From contig CAJLUE010000057.1 of assembly GCA_905209765.1 (NCBI GenBank), positions 1 to 11,584 of the forward strand: DNA of 11,584 nucleotides, read 5' to 3'. This document shows, in pieces, positions 1-6,475 of the stretch. The stretch is from an uncultured Collinsella sp. GTDB lineage: Bacteria; Actinomycetota; Coriobacteriia; Coriobacteriales; Coriobacteriaceae. The first letter of the stretch is position 1; each line of letters begins with the position of its first letter. Made by a program: the position numbers and the translations under genes. Below the pieces are notes generated by a model. The model was not told the DNA's origin and did no database searches. It saw only the letters and a program-made list of their open reading frames with translations.

Positions 1-15
1 AGGCCCTCGCGGCCT
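1..15 (-). terminator. Possible terminator hairpin cut by the window edge
   Basis: AGGCC and GGCCT form a perfect 5-bp inverted repeat around a 5-nt loop, about 108 nt downstream of the stop of the minus-strand LANTG gene. The clear minus-strand terminator at 11013-11037 also uses a GGCC/GGCC stem. Any T-tract would lie outside the window, so this stays a weak call. Nothing else is apparent between it and position 122. Confidence 0.25.
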
Positions 16-122
16 AGTCGCTATTTAGGGCGTCCAAGATTTGGGGCGCAGTTCAGGTTGGGGAAACGGGCCTCTTTTTGTCTCTTGGCTTGTGGATTGG
101 CGAAGACAATAACCGCTGGCAG

Positions 123-1124
123 CTATTTTGAGTTCCTGATGCGGCGTGTGGCTGTGGCGGTTATTCCGAGTCCCATGGCGGCGATTCCTGCGAGTGCGAT
201 TGCGCTCGGTGCTGCGTCGCCCGTGTTCGCGAGCTTGCCGGCGGTCGCATCCGTCTGTTTGCCGCTGCTTGTGTTCGCTTGCTTGGGGGAGCTTGGTAAG
301 GCGTCTTTGCCGGTTGCAGGCGGTGTCGCCTCGGTGGGTTGCGCTGAGCTGGAGGGTTTTGTCGTCTCGGTCGGTTTCGTTATCTCGGGCGAGGTGGCCT
401 TGTCTGCCGCGGCCTTTGCCTCTTCGCATGCCTTGCAGGCGTCGTCATAGGCCGCTTGCGCCTTTTCCAAATCGCCGAGGAGCGCATTTCGCTTGGCTAT
501 GTCCTCGTCGATGTGGGCTTTAGCTTCCTTTGCCTCACTTTCGAAATACTGAACCTGTTTTTCCTGGCTTTCGAGCCGGCGTTGGTAGCGGTGAAGATCA
601 TCTTCACAAGATTCTTCTCGCCTTTCTGCCGTCATGATCTCCATGCGCAACTGCTTAATATGCTCCTTAATAGCTGTGCTGGGCTCCTCGCCGCCGAGTG
701 CTTCAAGTGCCTTATCTAATTCTGCCTGAAGGCCGCTTGTCCGGTTGTGGGCCTCATCGTATTTGGCTTGGGCTGCATCGACGTTCGCTTGCATGGCGGG
801 AAGGGGTTCCCTCCGTTTGGCGGCTTCCGCCACCACCATGTCGTAGAGTTCTTGAAATGCGGCAATGTCATCATCGATTTCCGCAATTTTCTCGGGACTT
901 GCGGCGTCTTTTGCGGCCTCGAGGTTTTTGAGCGCTTCCTGCATGGCTGCATACGCTTTTTCTTTTGCGGCGGCCGCGTCTTCCGTCTGCAAGGCAACTG
1001 CACCGGTGGGGGCGCTGGTTTCTGCCGCGATCGCCGTTGCGGGGGCGATTCCCGCGACAAGTGCCGCGGAAAGGGCGATGCCCACAGTTGCTCGTCTTGC
1101 TCTTCTTGCGAGAATGTCGTTCAT
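123..1124 (-). CDS. Secreted coiled-coil surface protein with LANTG sortase signal
   Basis: This 333-residue protein is probably exported and covalently anchored to peptidoglycan by a class A-like sortase. Residues 1-33 look like a signal peptide: an Arg-rich start, a hydrophobic Ala-rich core and likely cleavage near AIA-A. Residues about 50-235 are rich in Ala, Glu and Lys with heptad-like spacing, as in a long coiled coil. Residues about 240-295 form a Pro/Thr/Ser-rich wall-spanning linker. LANTG at 298-302 is followed by a hydrophobic stretch (about 308-326) and a basic tail (RRIRNSK), which makes a complete sorting signal. The ATG at 1124 is preceded by a GAGGTG-like ribosome site. The gene diverges from the ABC operon. 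No enzymatic domain is visible; a structural or adhesive role is inference. Confidence 0.85.
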   Translation of the reverse strand: MNDILARRARRATVGIALSAALVAGIAPATAIAAETSAPTGAVALQTEDAAAAKEKAYAAMQEALKNLEAAKDAASPEKIAEIDDDIAAFQELYDMVVAEAAKRREPLPAMQANVDAAQAKYDEAHNRTSGLQAELDKALEALGGEEPSTAIKEHIKQLRMEIMTAERREESCEDDLHRYQRRLESQEKQVQYFESEAKEAKAHIDEDIAKRNALLGDLEKAQAAYDDACKACEEAKAAADKATSPEITKPTETTKPSSSAQPTEATPPATGKDALPSSPKQANTSSGKQTDATAGKLANTGDAAPSAIALAGIAAMGLGITATATRRIRNSK

Positions 1125-1155
1125 CTCGGCACCTCATTTCAAGGGTCGGCGACTA

Positions 1156-1186
1156 ACTTGGTAGCACTAATGCAAGTATACCAAGT
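1156..1186. promoter_or_regulatory. 31-bp dyad, putative operator
   Basis: ACTTGGTA (1156-1163) and TACCAAGT (1179-1186) are perfect 8-bp inverted repeats separated by 15 nt. A further CAAGT half-site lies inside at 1173-1177. The element sits 32 nt upstream of the minus-strand LANTG gene start, where its promoter would be expected, and about 150 nt upstream of the ABC operon start. The size and symmetry suit a dimeric repressor site. No regulator gene is present in the window, so the cognate factor is unknown. Confidence 0.45.
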
Positions 1187-1228
1187 GGTCGACCCGACAC
1201 TGGCTGGGTGCGCGCCTCTCCGCTTTTT

Positions 1229-1244
1229 TGGAAACCGAATCCCA
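1229..1244 (+). repeat. Solitary half-site of the array repeat
   Basis: The 16-mer TGGAAACCGAATCCCA matches the core GGAAA-N4-RTCCC that is invariant in all 27 half-sites of the arrays at 5905-6353 and 10653-11007. No inverted partner occurs at the usual 16-nt distance downstream. It ends 17 nt before the probable -35 box of the ABC operon. Confidence 0.55.
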
Positions 1245-1261
1245 TTAGAAATGACGAGTTG

Positions 1262-1291
1262 TTTACGCTTCTTTTGGGCTCACCGTACTAT
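1262..1291 (+). promoter_or_regulatory. Probable promoter of the ABC exporter operon
   Basis: TTTACG (1262-1267) and TACTAT (1286-1291) resemble -35 and -10 boxes, with 18 nt between them. They would give a start near 1298 and a leader of about 38 nt before the ATG at 1336. The -35 match is only partial. Confidence 0.4.
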
Positions 1292-1335
1292 CATGATTCG
1301 GATTGAGTGTGAATGATGATAGGGAGCGCCTATAC

Positions 1336-3180
1336 ATGATTGAGCTGCTCAGGCGTTTTGGTGGTAAGTTTCGCCGGTATATGGTGATTGGCCCTGCGTG
1401 TAAGCTGATCGAAGTGATCTTTGACCTGCTGACGCCGCTGGTGATTGCCCAGATGATCGATAAGGGTATTGGCGCACACGATGTCAACGCCGTTATCCAC
1501 TACGGCATGGTACTTGGCGCCATGGCTGTGATCGGCATCTCGTTTACGCTCGTCTGCCAAAAGATGGCGGCGCTCACCTCGCAGGGCATGGGCACCGATA
1601 TCCGCGGTGCGCTCTACCAGCACATCAACAAGTTGAGCTATGCCGAACTCGACCGCTTTGGCACGCCGTCGCTTATCACCCGCATCACCAACGACGTCAA
1701 CCAGGTGCAGCTCGCTGTGGCGCTGGGCGTACGCATGCTCATCCGCTGGCCCTTCTTGGCGGTGGGCTCTATGTGCGCGGCCCTTGCCATCGACCTTAAG
1801 CTCGGCATGATCTTCTTGATCTGCACGCCCGCTATCGGCCTGGTGTTTTGGTTTGTCATGGCGCGCTGTATCCCGTATTACAGGCAGCTGCAGGCAAAGC
1901 TCGACCGCATCGCGCTTATCTGCCGCGAGGGGCTTTCGGGCGCCCGCGTTGTTCGCGCCTTTGTGCGTGAGGACCACGAGCGCGAGCGTTTTGCCCAAGC
2001 CGCCGATGACCAGGCCAATACTGCCATCGCGGTGGGCAAGCTCTCGTCGATCCTTAATCCCGTCACGTTTCTTGTGATGAACCTGGGCGTGTGCGCCATC
2101 CTGTGGGTGGGCGGCATCCAGGTCAACGTGGGCGAGCTCACGCAGGGTCAGGTCATGGCGTTTGTGAACTACATGACGCAGACGCTCACCTCCATCGTGT
2201 ACGTCGCCAACCTGGTCGTGGTCTTTACCAAGGCGAGCGCCAGCGCGTCGCGCATCAATGAGGTGCTCAATTGCGAGCCGAGCATCACCGACGAGAACAA
2301 CGAACCGGTCGCACTGCCCGAGCCGGGCAATGTCGCTCCAGTCCCCGCGCTGAGCTTGAGCCATGCGAGCTTTTCGTTTGGCGCGGGCGCGGCAAATGCC
2401 GTGAGCGATGTGACCCTGGAATTGCCGATGGGCAAAACGCTCGGCATTATCGGTGGCACGGGTAGCGGCAAGTCCACACTCGTCTCGCTTATCCCGCGCC
2501 TGTACGATGCGAGCACCGGCAGCGTGAGCGTGATGGGTGCCGACGTGCGCACCTGGCCGCTCGACCAGCTGCGCCGTGTGGTCGCGACCGTTCCGCAGCG
2601 CGCGTCGCTGGTGAGCGGCACCATCCGCAGCAACCTGACCTGGCGCGATGAGGCGGCAACCGACGAGGAACTCTGGGCGGCGCTCGACATGGCGCAGGCG
2701 AGCGAGTTCGTGCGCAACAAGCCGCAGGGGCTCGATGCCCCGGTCGAGGCGGGCGGTAAGAACTTCAGCGGTGGCCAACGCCAGCGCCTGACCATCGCGC
2801 GCGCCCTGGTGGGCTCGCCCCAGATATTGATCATGGACGATTCCGCCTCGGCGCTCGACTTTAAGACCGACGCGGCGCTTCGCCATGCCATCCGCGAGCG
2901 CAGTGTGCGCGGTGCCGCCGAGGGTGGGCTGCCGCTCACGACCGTCATCGTGAGCCAACGTGTCTCGACCGTTCGCGATGCCGACATGATCTGCGTACTC
3001 GACCACGGCTCGGTTGCGGGCCTGGGCACGCATGACGAGCTGTACGCGACCTGCCAGCTCTATCGCGAGATTTGCCAGTCGCAGCTGCGCCGCGAGGAGC
3101 TCGAGGGCCAGCAGGGGAGCACGACGCCCGCGTCCGCTCCGACCGCCCCCGCATCCGTCTGCGCAAAGGAGGGATGCTAA
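1336..3180 (+). CDS. ABC exporter half-transporter, degenerate-site subunit
   Basis: This 614-residue type I (type IV fold) exporter half fuses a membrane domain (about residues 15-310) to an ATPase domain (about 340-580). Walker A is GGTGSGKST at 373-381 and the signature is SGGQ at 478-481. Walker B reads LIMDD with Asp at 502 in place of the catalytic Glu, and the switch His is Gln at 541 (SQRVST). In families such as TM287/288 and BmrCD, this pattern marks the subunit that carries the degenerate ATP site. The ATG at 1336 is chosen because AGGGAG lies 9 nt upstream; a TTG at 1303 would add 11 residues without a clear ribosome site. The tail (about 595-614) is rich in Ala, Pro and Thr. The substrate (drug, lipid or peptide) cannot be inferred. 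Confidence 0.93.
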   Translation: MIELLRRFGGKFRRYMVIGPACKLIEVIFDLLTPLVIAQMIDKGIGAHDVNAVIHYGMVLGAMAVIGISFTLVCQKMAALTSQGMGTDIRGALYQHINKLSYAELDRFGTPSLITRITNDVNQVQLAVALGVRMLIRWPFLAVGSMCAALAIDLKLGMIFLICTPAIGLVFWFVMARCIPYYRQLQAKLDRIALICREGLSGARVVRAFVREDHERERFAQAADDQANTAIAVGKLSSILNPVTFLVMNLGVCAILWVGGIQVNVGELTQGQVMAFVNYMTQTLTSIVYVANLVVVFTKASASASRINEVLNCEPSITDENNEPVALPEPGNVAPVPALSLSHASFSFGAGAANAVSDVTLELPMGKTLGIIGGTGSGKSTLVSLIPRLYDASTGSVSVMGADVRTWPLDQLRRVVATVPQRASLVSGTIRSNLTWRDEAATDEELWAALDMAQASEFVRNKPQGLDAPVEAGGKNFSGGQRQRLTIARALVGSPQILIMDDSASALDFKTDAALRHAIRERSVRGAAEGGLPLTTVIVSQRVSTVRDADMICVLDHGSVAGLGTHDELYATCQLYREICQSQLRREELEGQQGSTTPASAPTAPASVCAKEGC

Positions 3181-5040
3181 ATGAATCCGTACACTTCCTC
3201 CGGTTCGGTCGCCACGATGACGGCCAACGTGTCCGGCAACGATAACCTCAACGACCTGGGCGACGGTCCGCGCCAGCCCGGCGATCCCGAGCGCTATCCC
3301 GTGGGTGCGGTGACCCGCCGCCTGCTGGGCTACGTTCGTCCGCACCGCGTCTCGTTTGCGGCATCGTTTTTAAGTGCCGCCGTCTCGGTGATTTTGCAGC
3401 TCTACACGCCTATTCTCATCGGCGAGGGCATCGACCTGATCGTTGCCGCCGGGCAGGTGGACTTTGACGCACTGCTGCCGCTCGTTACCAAGCTCGCGAT
3501 TGTCGTCGTAGGTGCTGCGGCCTTCCAGTGGCTGCAGGGCTACTGCGTTAACCGCCTGTCCTACGAGACGGTGCGCGACATGCGCGTGGAGGCGAGCGAT
3601 AAGCTCAGCCGCATGCCGCTCAGCTTTATCGACAGTCATGCCCACGGCGATCTTATGAGTCGCGTGGTCAACGACGTCGACCAGGTGGGCGACGGTCTGC
3701 TGCAGGGCTTCACGCAGCTCTTCACCGGTGTTATCACCATCGTTGGCACGCTCGCGTTTATGCTTTCCATCAACCTGACCATGACGCTCGTGGTGGTGCT
3801 CGTCACGCCGCTCTCCATCTTTGCGGCCAGCGCCATCGCCAAGCTCTCCAACAAAAGCTTTACGGCACAGCAGCGTATTCAGGGTCAACTTGGCGGTCAT
3901 ATCGAGGAGTATGTGGGCGAGCAAAAGCTTGTCGACGCCTTTGCCTATGGTCCCAACGCGCAGCTGCGCTTCGATGCCCTCAATGTCGAGCTCTACACCG
4001 CGGGCGAGCGCGCGCAGTTTATGGGTTCGCTCTCCAACCCCGGTACGCGCTTTATCAATAACATCATCTATGCCGTGGTCGCTGTGATCGGCTGCGTGGG
4101 CGTGATCACGGGCGTGCCCGCGGCGCTTACGGTGGGCGGCGTTCAAATCTTTCTGTCTTATGCCAACCAATACACCAAGCCGTTCAACGAGGTCACCAAC
4201 GTCATTACGCAGATCCAGACCGCGTACGCCTCGGCGCGCCGCATGTTTGCGCTGCTCGATGCGCGCGAGCAGGAGCCCGATGCATCGGATGCCGTGGAGC
4301 TTGCCGTCCCGCAGGGCGAGGTGACCTTTGAGCATGTGGACTTTAGCTACGTGCCCGACCGCAAGCTGCTGCAGGATATCTGCATCGAGGCCAAACCCGG
4401 CATGCGCTTTGCCCTGGTCGGTCCTACGGGCTGTGGCAAGACGACGCTCATCAATTTGCTACTGCGTTTTTACGATATCGATGCCGGACGCATCATGGTC
4501 GATGGCCGGTCTTCGCGTGACTACACGCGCGCAAGCCTGCGCCGCGCCTTTGGCATGGTGCTGCAGGATACGTGGCTGTTCGAGGGCACGGTGGCGGAAA
4601 ACATCGCTTACGGTTGCCCGGATGCCACGCGCGAACAGGTTATCGAGGCGGCCAAGCGCGCGCATGCGCACAAGTTTATCGTGCAGCTGCCAGGCGGCTA
4701 CGATACGGTGATCGGCGAGGACGGCGGCACGTTTAGCCAGGGTCAAAAACAGCTGCTGTGCATCGCGCGCGTCATGCTCACCGATCCGGCGATTCTGCTG
4801 CTGGACGAGGCAACGTCGAGCATCGATACGCGTACCGAGCTGCAGGTGCAGGCGGCATTCGACGAGCTCATGGCTGGCCGCACGAGCTTTGTCGTGGCAC
4901 ACCGCCTGAGCACGATTCGTAACGCCGACTGCATTCTGGTGATGCGCGACGGGCAGATTATCGAGCGCGGCACGCACGACGAGCTGCTAGCGGCAGGCGG
5001 CTTCTACGCCGAACTCTACCGCAGCCAATTCGCCCAGTAA
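3181..5040 (+). CDS. ABC exporter half-transporter, consensus-site subunit
   Basis: This 619-residue partner starts directly after the stop of the first exporter gene. AAAGGAGG, 8 nt upstream of the ATG, lies within the end of that gene, so the two are surely co-transcribed and probably translationally coupled. A soluble N-terminal extension of about 45 residues precedes the membrane domain (about 50-340). The ATPase domain has Walker A GPTGCGKTT (414-422), Q-loop Gln 462, Walker B LLLDE with catalytic Glu 543 and switch His 574. Its signature is SQGQ (519-522) instead of SGGQ. In a heterodimer this signature would face the partner's defective Walker B, so the weakened features all fall in one ATP site. 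The partner's intact SGGQ would complete the active site here. The substrate is unknown. Confidence 0.94.
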   Translation: MNPYTSSGSVATMTANVSGNDNLNDLGDGPRQPGDPERYPVGAVTRRLLGYVRPHRVSFAASFLSAAVSVILQLYTPILIGEGIDLIVAAGQVDFDALLPLVTKLAIVVVGAAAFQWLQGYCVNRLSYETVRDMRVEASDKLSRMPLSFIDSHAHGDLMSRVVNDVDQVGDGLLQGFTQLFTGVITIVGTLAFMLSINLTMTLVVVLVTPLSIFAASAIAKLSNKSFTAQQRIQGQLGGHIEEYVGEQKLVDAFAYGPNAQLRFDALNVELYTAGERAQFMGSLSNPGTRFINNIIYAVVAVIGCVGVITGVPAALTVGGVQIFLSYANQYTKPFNEVTNVITQIQTAYASARRMFALLDAREQEPDASDAVELAVPQGEVTFEHVDFSYVPDRKLLQDICIEAKPGMRFALVGPTGCGKTTLINLLLRFYDIDAGRIMVDGRSSRDYTRASLRRAFGMVLQDTWLFEGTVAENIAYGCPDATREQVIEAAKRAHAHKFIVQLPGGYDTVIGEDGGTFSQGQKQLLCIARVMLTDPAILLLDEATSSIDTRTELQVQAAFDELMAGRTSFVVAHRLSTIRNADCILVMRDGQIIERGTHDELLAAGGFYAELYRSQFAQ

Positions 5041-5068
5041 GCAAGCCCGTGGGGCAAATTAATCAATC

Positions 5069-5092
5069 GACAGACGATGGTTTACATCTGTC
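5069..5092. promoter_or_regulatory. Dyad over the flavodoxin -35 region
   Basis: GACAGA (5069-5074) and TCTGTC (5087-5092) are inverted repeats 12 nt apart, with a nested GATG/CATC pair at 5076-5088. The dyad covers the proposed -35 box at 5081-5086, as a repressor site would. It has no T-tract and is unlikely to end transcription of the ABC operon. No terminator is obvious between the two genes. Confidence 0.35.
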
Positions 5093-5108
5093 ACGTTAGT
5101 ACTAAGAT
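5081..5108 (+). promoter_or_regulatory. Probable promoter of the flavodoxin gene
   Basis: TTTACA (5081-5086) and TAAGAT (5103-5108) are spaced by 16 nt, close to the housekeeping sigma consensus. They lie about 60 nt upstream of the flavodoxin start in a locally AT-rich stretch between two GC-rich genes. Confidence 0.5.
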
Positions 5109-5167
5109 ATTCATCTAATAAATTGCATTAGTGGCTTTAGTTTTGGGGGAAACGAGGCAACGTGACT

Positions 5168-5719
5168 ATGACGTGCTCTTTGGTGGTCAACAGCAAGAGC
5201 GGTAATACCAGGATGGTTTCGGGCGCGATCAAGCGCGCTCTGCAGGCTGCGGGCGTTGAGTTTGTCCATGCCGCGGCATTGAGCGACGATGCGGATGCAG
5301 ATCAGGTTGCGCTCGAGGCGCAGGGCGCCTGCGCGGCCGACACGGTGCTCGTCGGTTTTTGGTGCGACAAGGGCGCGTGCACGCCTTCGGTCGCGACGTT
5401 GCTCTCCGCCTTGCACGGCAAGCGCGTCTTCCTGTTTGGCACCTGCGGTTTTGGCGCCGACAAGAGCTATTACCAGCAGATTATTGATCGCGTAACTTCC
5501 AATTTGGCTGGGGATGCCGAGCTTGCGGGCTGGGCGATGTGCCAGGGCAAGATGGGCCCCGCGGTCAAGCAGCGCTACGAGGCCATGCTCGAGCAAGATC
5601 CCGACAACGCCCGATTTAAGATGCTGCTCGACAACTGGGTTGCCGCGAAGGACCATCCCACCAAGGAAGATCTGGATAACATGGCCGCAGCCGCCAAGAA
5701 GGCCGTGCTGGGCGAGTAG
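5168..5719 (+). CDS. Flavodoxin family protein, BilS-like
   Basis: This cytoplasmic FMN-binding electron carrier is 183 residues long. Near the N-terminus, VVNSKSGNT is the flavodoxin phosphate-binding loop after the first beta strand. GFWCDKGACT, then FGTCGFG, and later MCQGKM followed by a long helical tail (AMLEQDPDNARFKML) match the layout I recall for proteins annotated as flavodoxin family protein BilS. BilS is the partner linked to gut bilirubin reductase BilR, but many relatives carry this label and no bilR is in the window, so the role is open. The ATG at 5168 has GAGG 10 nt upstream. The GTG at 5162 is an alternative that adds two residues and lies 9 nt after a G-rich run at 5145-5150. 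The gene has its own probable promoter and terminator. Confidence 0.85.
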   Translation: MTCSLVVNSKSGNTRMVSGAIKRALQAAGVEFVHAAALSDDADADQVALEAQGACAADTVLVGFWCDKGACTPSVATLLSALHGKRVFLFGTCGFGADKSYYQQIIDRVTSNLAGDAELAGWAMCQGKMGPAVKQRYEAMLEQDPDNARFKMLLDNWVAAKDHPTKEDLDNMAAAAKKAVLGE

Positions 5720-5762
5720 CTTCGTCGTTTGTGGTGCTTCGTGCAAAACAATACAAATGTGA

Positions 5763-5789
5763 AAGCCTCGAAATCCTCGAGACTTTTTT
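5763..5789 (+). terminator. Rho-independent terminator of the flavodoxin gene
   Basis: AAG-c-CTCGA pairs with TCGAG-a-CTT around a 5-nt loop, with one internal mismatch, and runs directly into six T residues. It lies 44 nt after the flavodoxin stop. The 115 nt that follow, up to 5904, hold only a small CCTCG/CGAGG hairpin (5844-5857) and no gene. Confidence 0.75.
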
Positions 5790-5904
5790 CTTGACACTCG
5801 CGGGCACAACCGCTGCAAGCGTTTGAGGCGACATTTTCCATCACCTCGATGACGAGGCCGTTCTGGACAACACGCTCGCATACGTTCGCTGGATGTATTC
5901 AGAG

Positions 5905-6353
5905 CGGGACGGGCTTTCCGGATGGATGGGGTTTCGGAAAGTGTGTCCCGGAATTTGCCTTTGGAATGGGACGTAGTTTCCCGTTGAGGTGCTTTGCGGA
6001 AAGTGCATCCCACTCTGGGCGGTCGAAGTGGGACACACTTTCCCAAAGGCGCTCCAACGGGAAATTGCGTCCCATTATTCGGTCAAGAAACGGGATGCAT
6101 TTTCCCAATGAGAGCAAAACCGGAAAATGCATCCCACAATCAGCCCTCAAAGTGGGACGCCGTTTCCCAATGAGGCTCAAGCGGAAAATGCATCCCGGAA
6201 TTTGCGCTCAAAGTGGGATGCGGTTTCCGGTTGAGGGTCTAAGGGGAAAATGCGTCCCAGAATCGACGCTTGAAATGGGATGCAGTTTCCCGATGAGGCA
6301 CTCGACGGAAAATACATCCCAGAAATGGCCTTTGAGCTGGGATAAGATTTCCG
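5905..6353. repeat. Left array: 61-62-bp dyad repeat, 7 full units plus one half-site
   Basis: Full units start at 5935, 5997, 6059, 6121, 6182, 6244 and 6306. Each has a 16-bp left half-site (type CGGAAAATGCATCCCA), a 16-nt middle, a 16-bp right half-site in opposite orientation (type TGGGACGCACTTTCCC) and a 13-14-nt linker. A lone right half-site at 5905-5920 is in register, so the array is cut on its left. Every half-site keeps GGAAA-N4-RTCCC, while the N4 and flanks vary. Middles (type GAATTTGCGCTCAAAG) and linkers (type AATGAGGCTCAAC) are also loosely conserved. The array fills most of the gene-free stretch between the flavodoxin and the 4.1-kb surface-protein gene. Open frames across it are repeat artefacts. 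Confidence 0.93.
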
Positions 6354-6366
6354 CGGCATCTCGGAT

Positions 6367-6449
6367 TCTCAAAAATGAGACACGCCGTTGGCGAAAATGA
6401 GACACGTGATATCGGGCATCGGATGTATCATTTGCAAAAATGAGTCCAC
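6367..6449. repeat. Three AAAATGAG direct repeats upstream of the surface-protein gene
   Basis: AAAATGAGACACG occurs at 6372-6384 and again, identically, at 6394-6406, 22 bp apart. AAAATGAGTCCAC follows at 6437-6449, 43 bp further on. The first copy overlaps the hairpin TCTCA-AAAA-TGAGA (6367-6380) and the third overlaps TCATTT-GCAA-AAATGA (6428-6443). Spacing near two and four helical turns, just before the coding start at 6476, fits regulator binding sites. I could not define a convincing promoter here. Confidence 0.55.
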
Positions 6450-6475
6450 TCCACTCGAATAAAGCGAGGTCCCTC

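Noticed and set aside
1330..3345. Long minus-strand open frame opposite the ABC genes
   Set aside because: It is the antisense of a GC-rich conserved coding region, rich in Arg, His and Ala with no domain. The plus-strand frames carry all ATPase motifs.
3370..4335. Minus-strand open frame opposite the second ABC gene
   Set aside because: It is a shadow of the exporter gene, with no recognisable motif and no ribosome site.
5045..5055. Terminator after the ABC operon
   Set aside because: The GCCC/GGGC stem is only 4 bp and is followed by no T-tract.
5791..5796. TTGACA as a promoter -35 box
   Set aside because: It directly follows the flavodoxin terminator, but no -10-like sequence is found 16-18 nt downstream and no gene starts within 600 nt.
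5905..6353. CRISPR array
   Set aside because: Half-sites alternate in orientation, the intervals of 13-16 nt are too short and are themselves conserved between units, and no cas gene is present.
5849..6400. Open frames on both strands across the left repeat array
   Set aside because: Their translations are only the repeat unit read in different frames, with no ribosome site and no protein-like composition.
6440..6475. Upstream ATG as start of the surface protein
   Set aside because: It lies within the third AAAATGAG repeat without a ribosome site. The ATG at 6476 has AGCGAGG upstream and begins a standard signal peptide.
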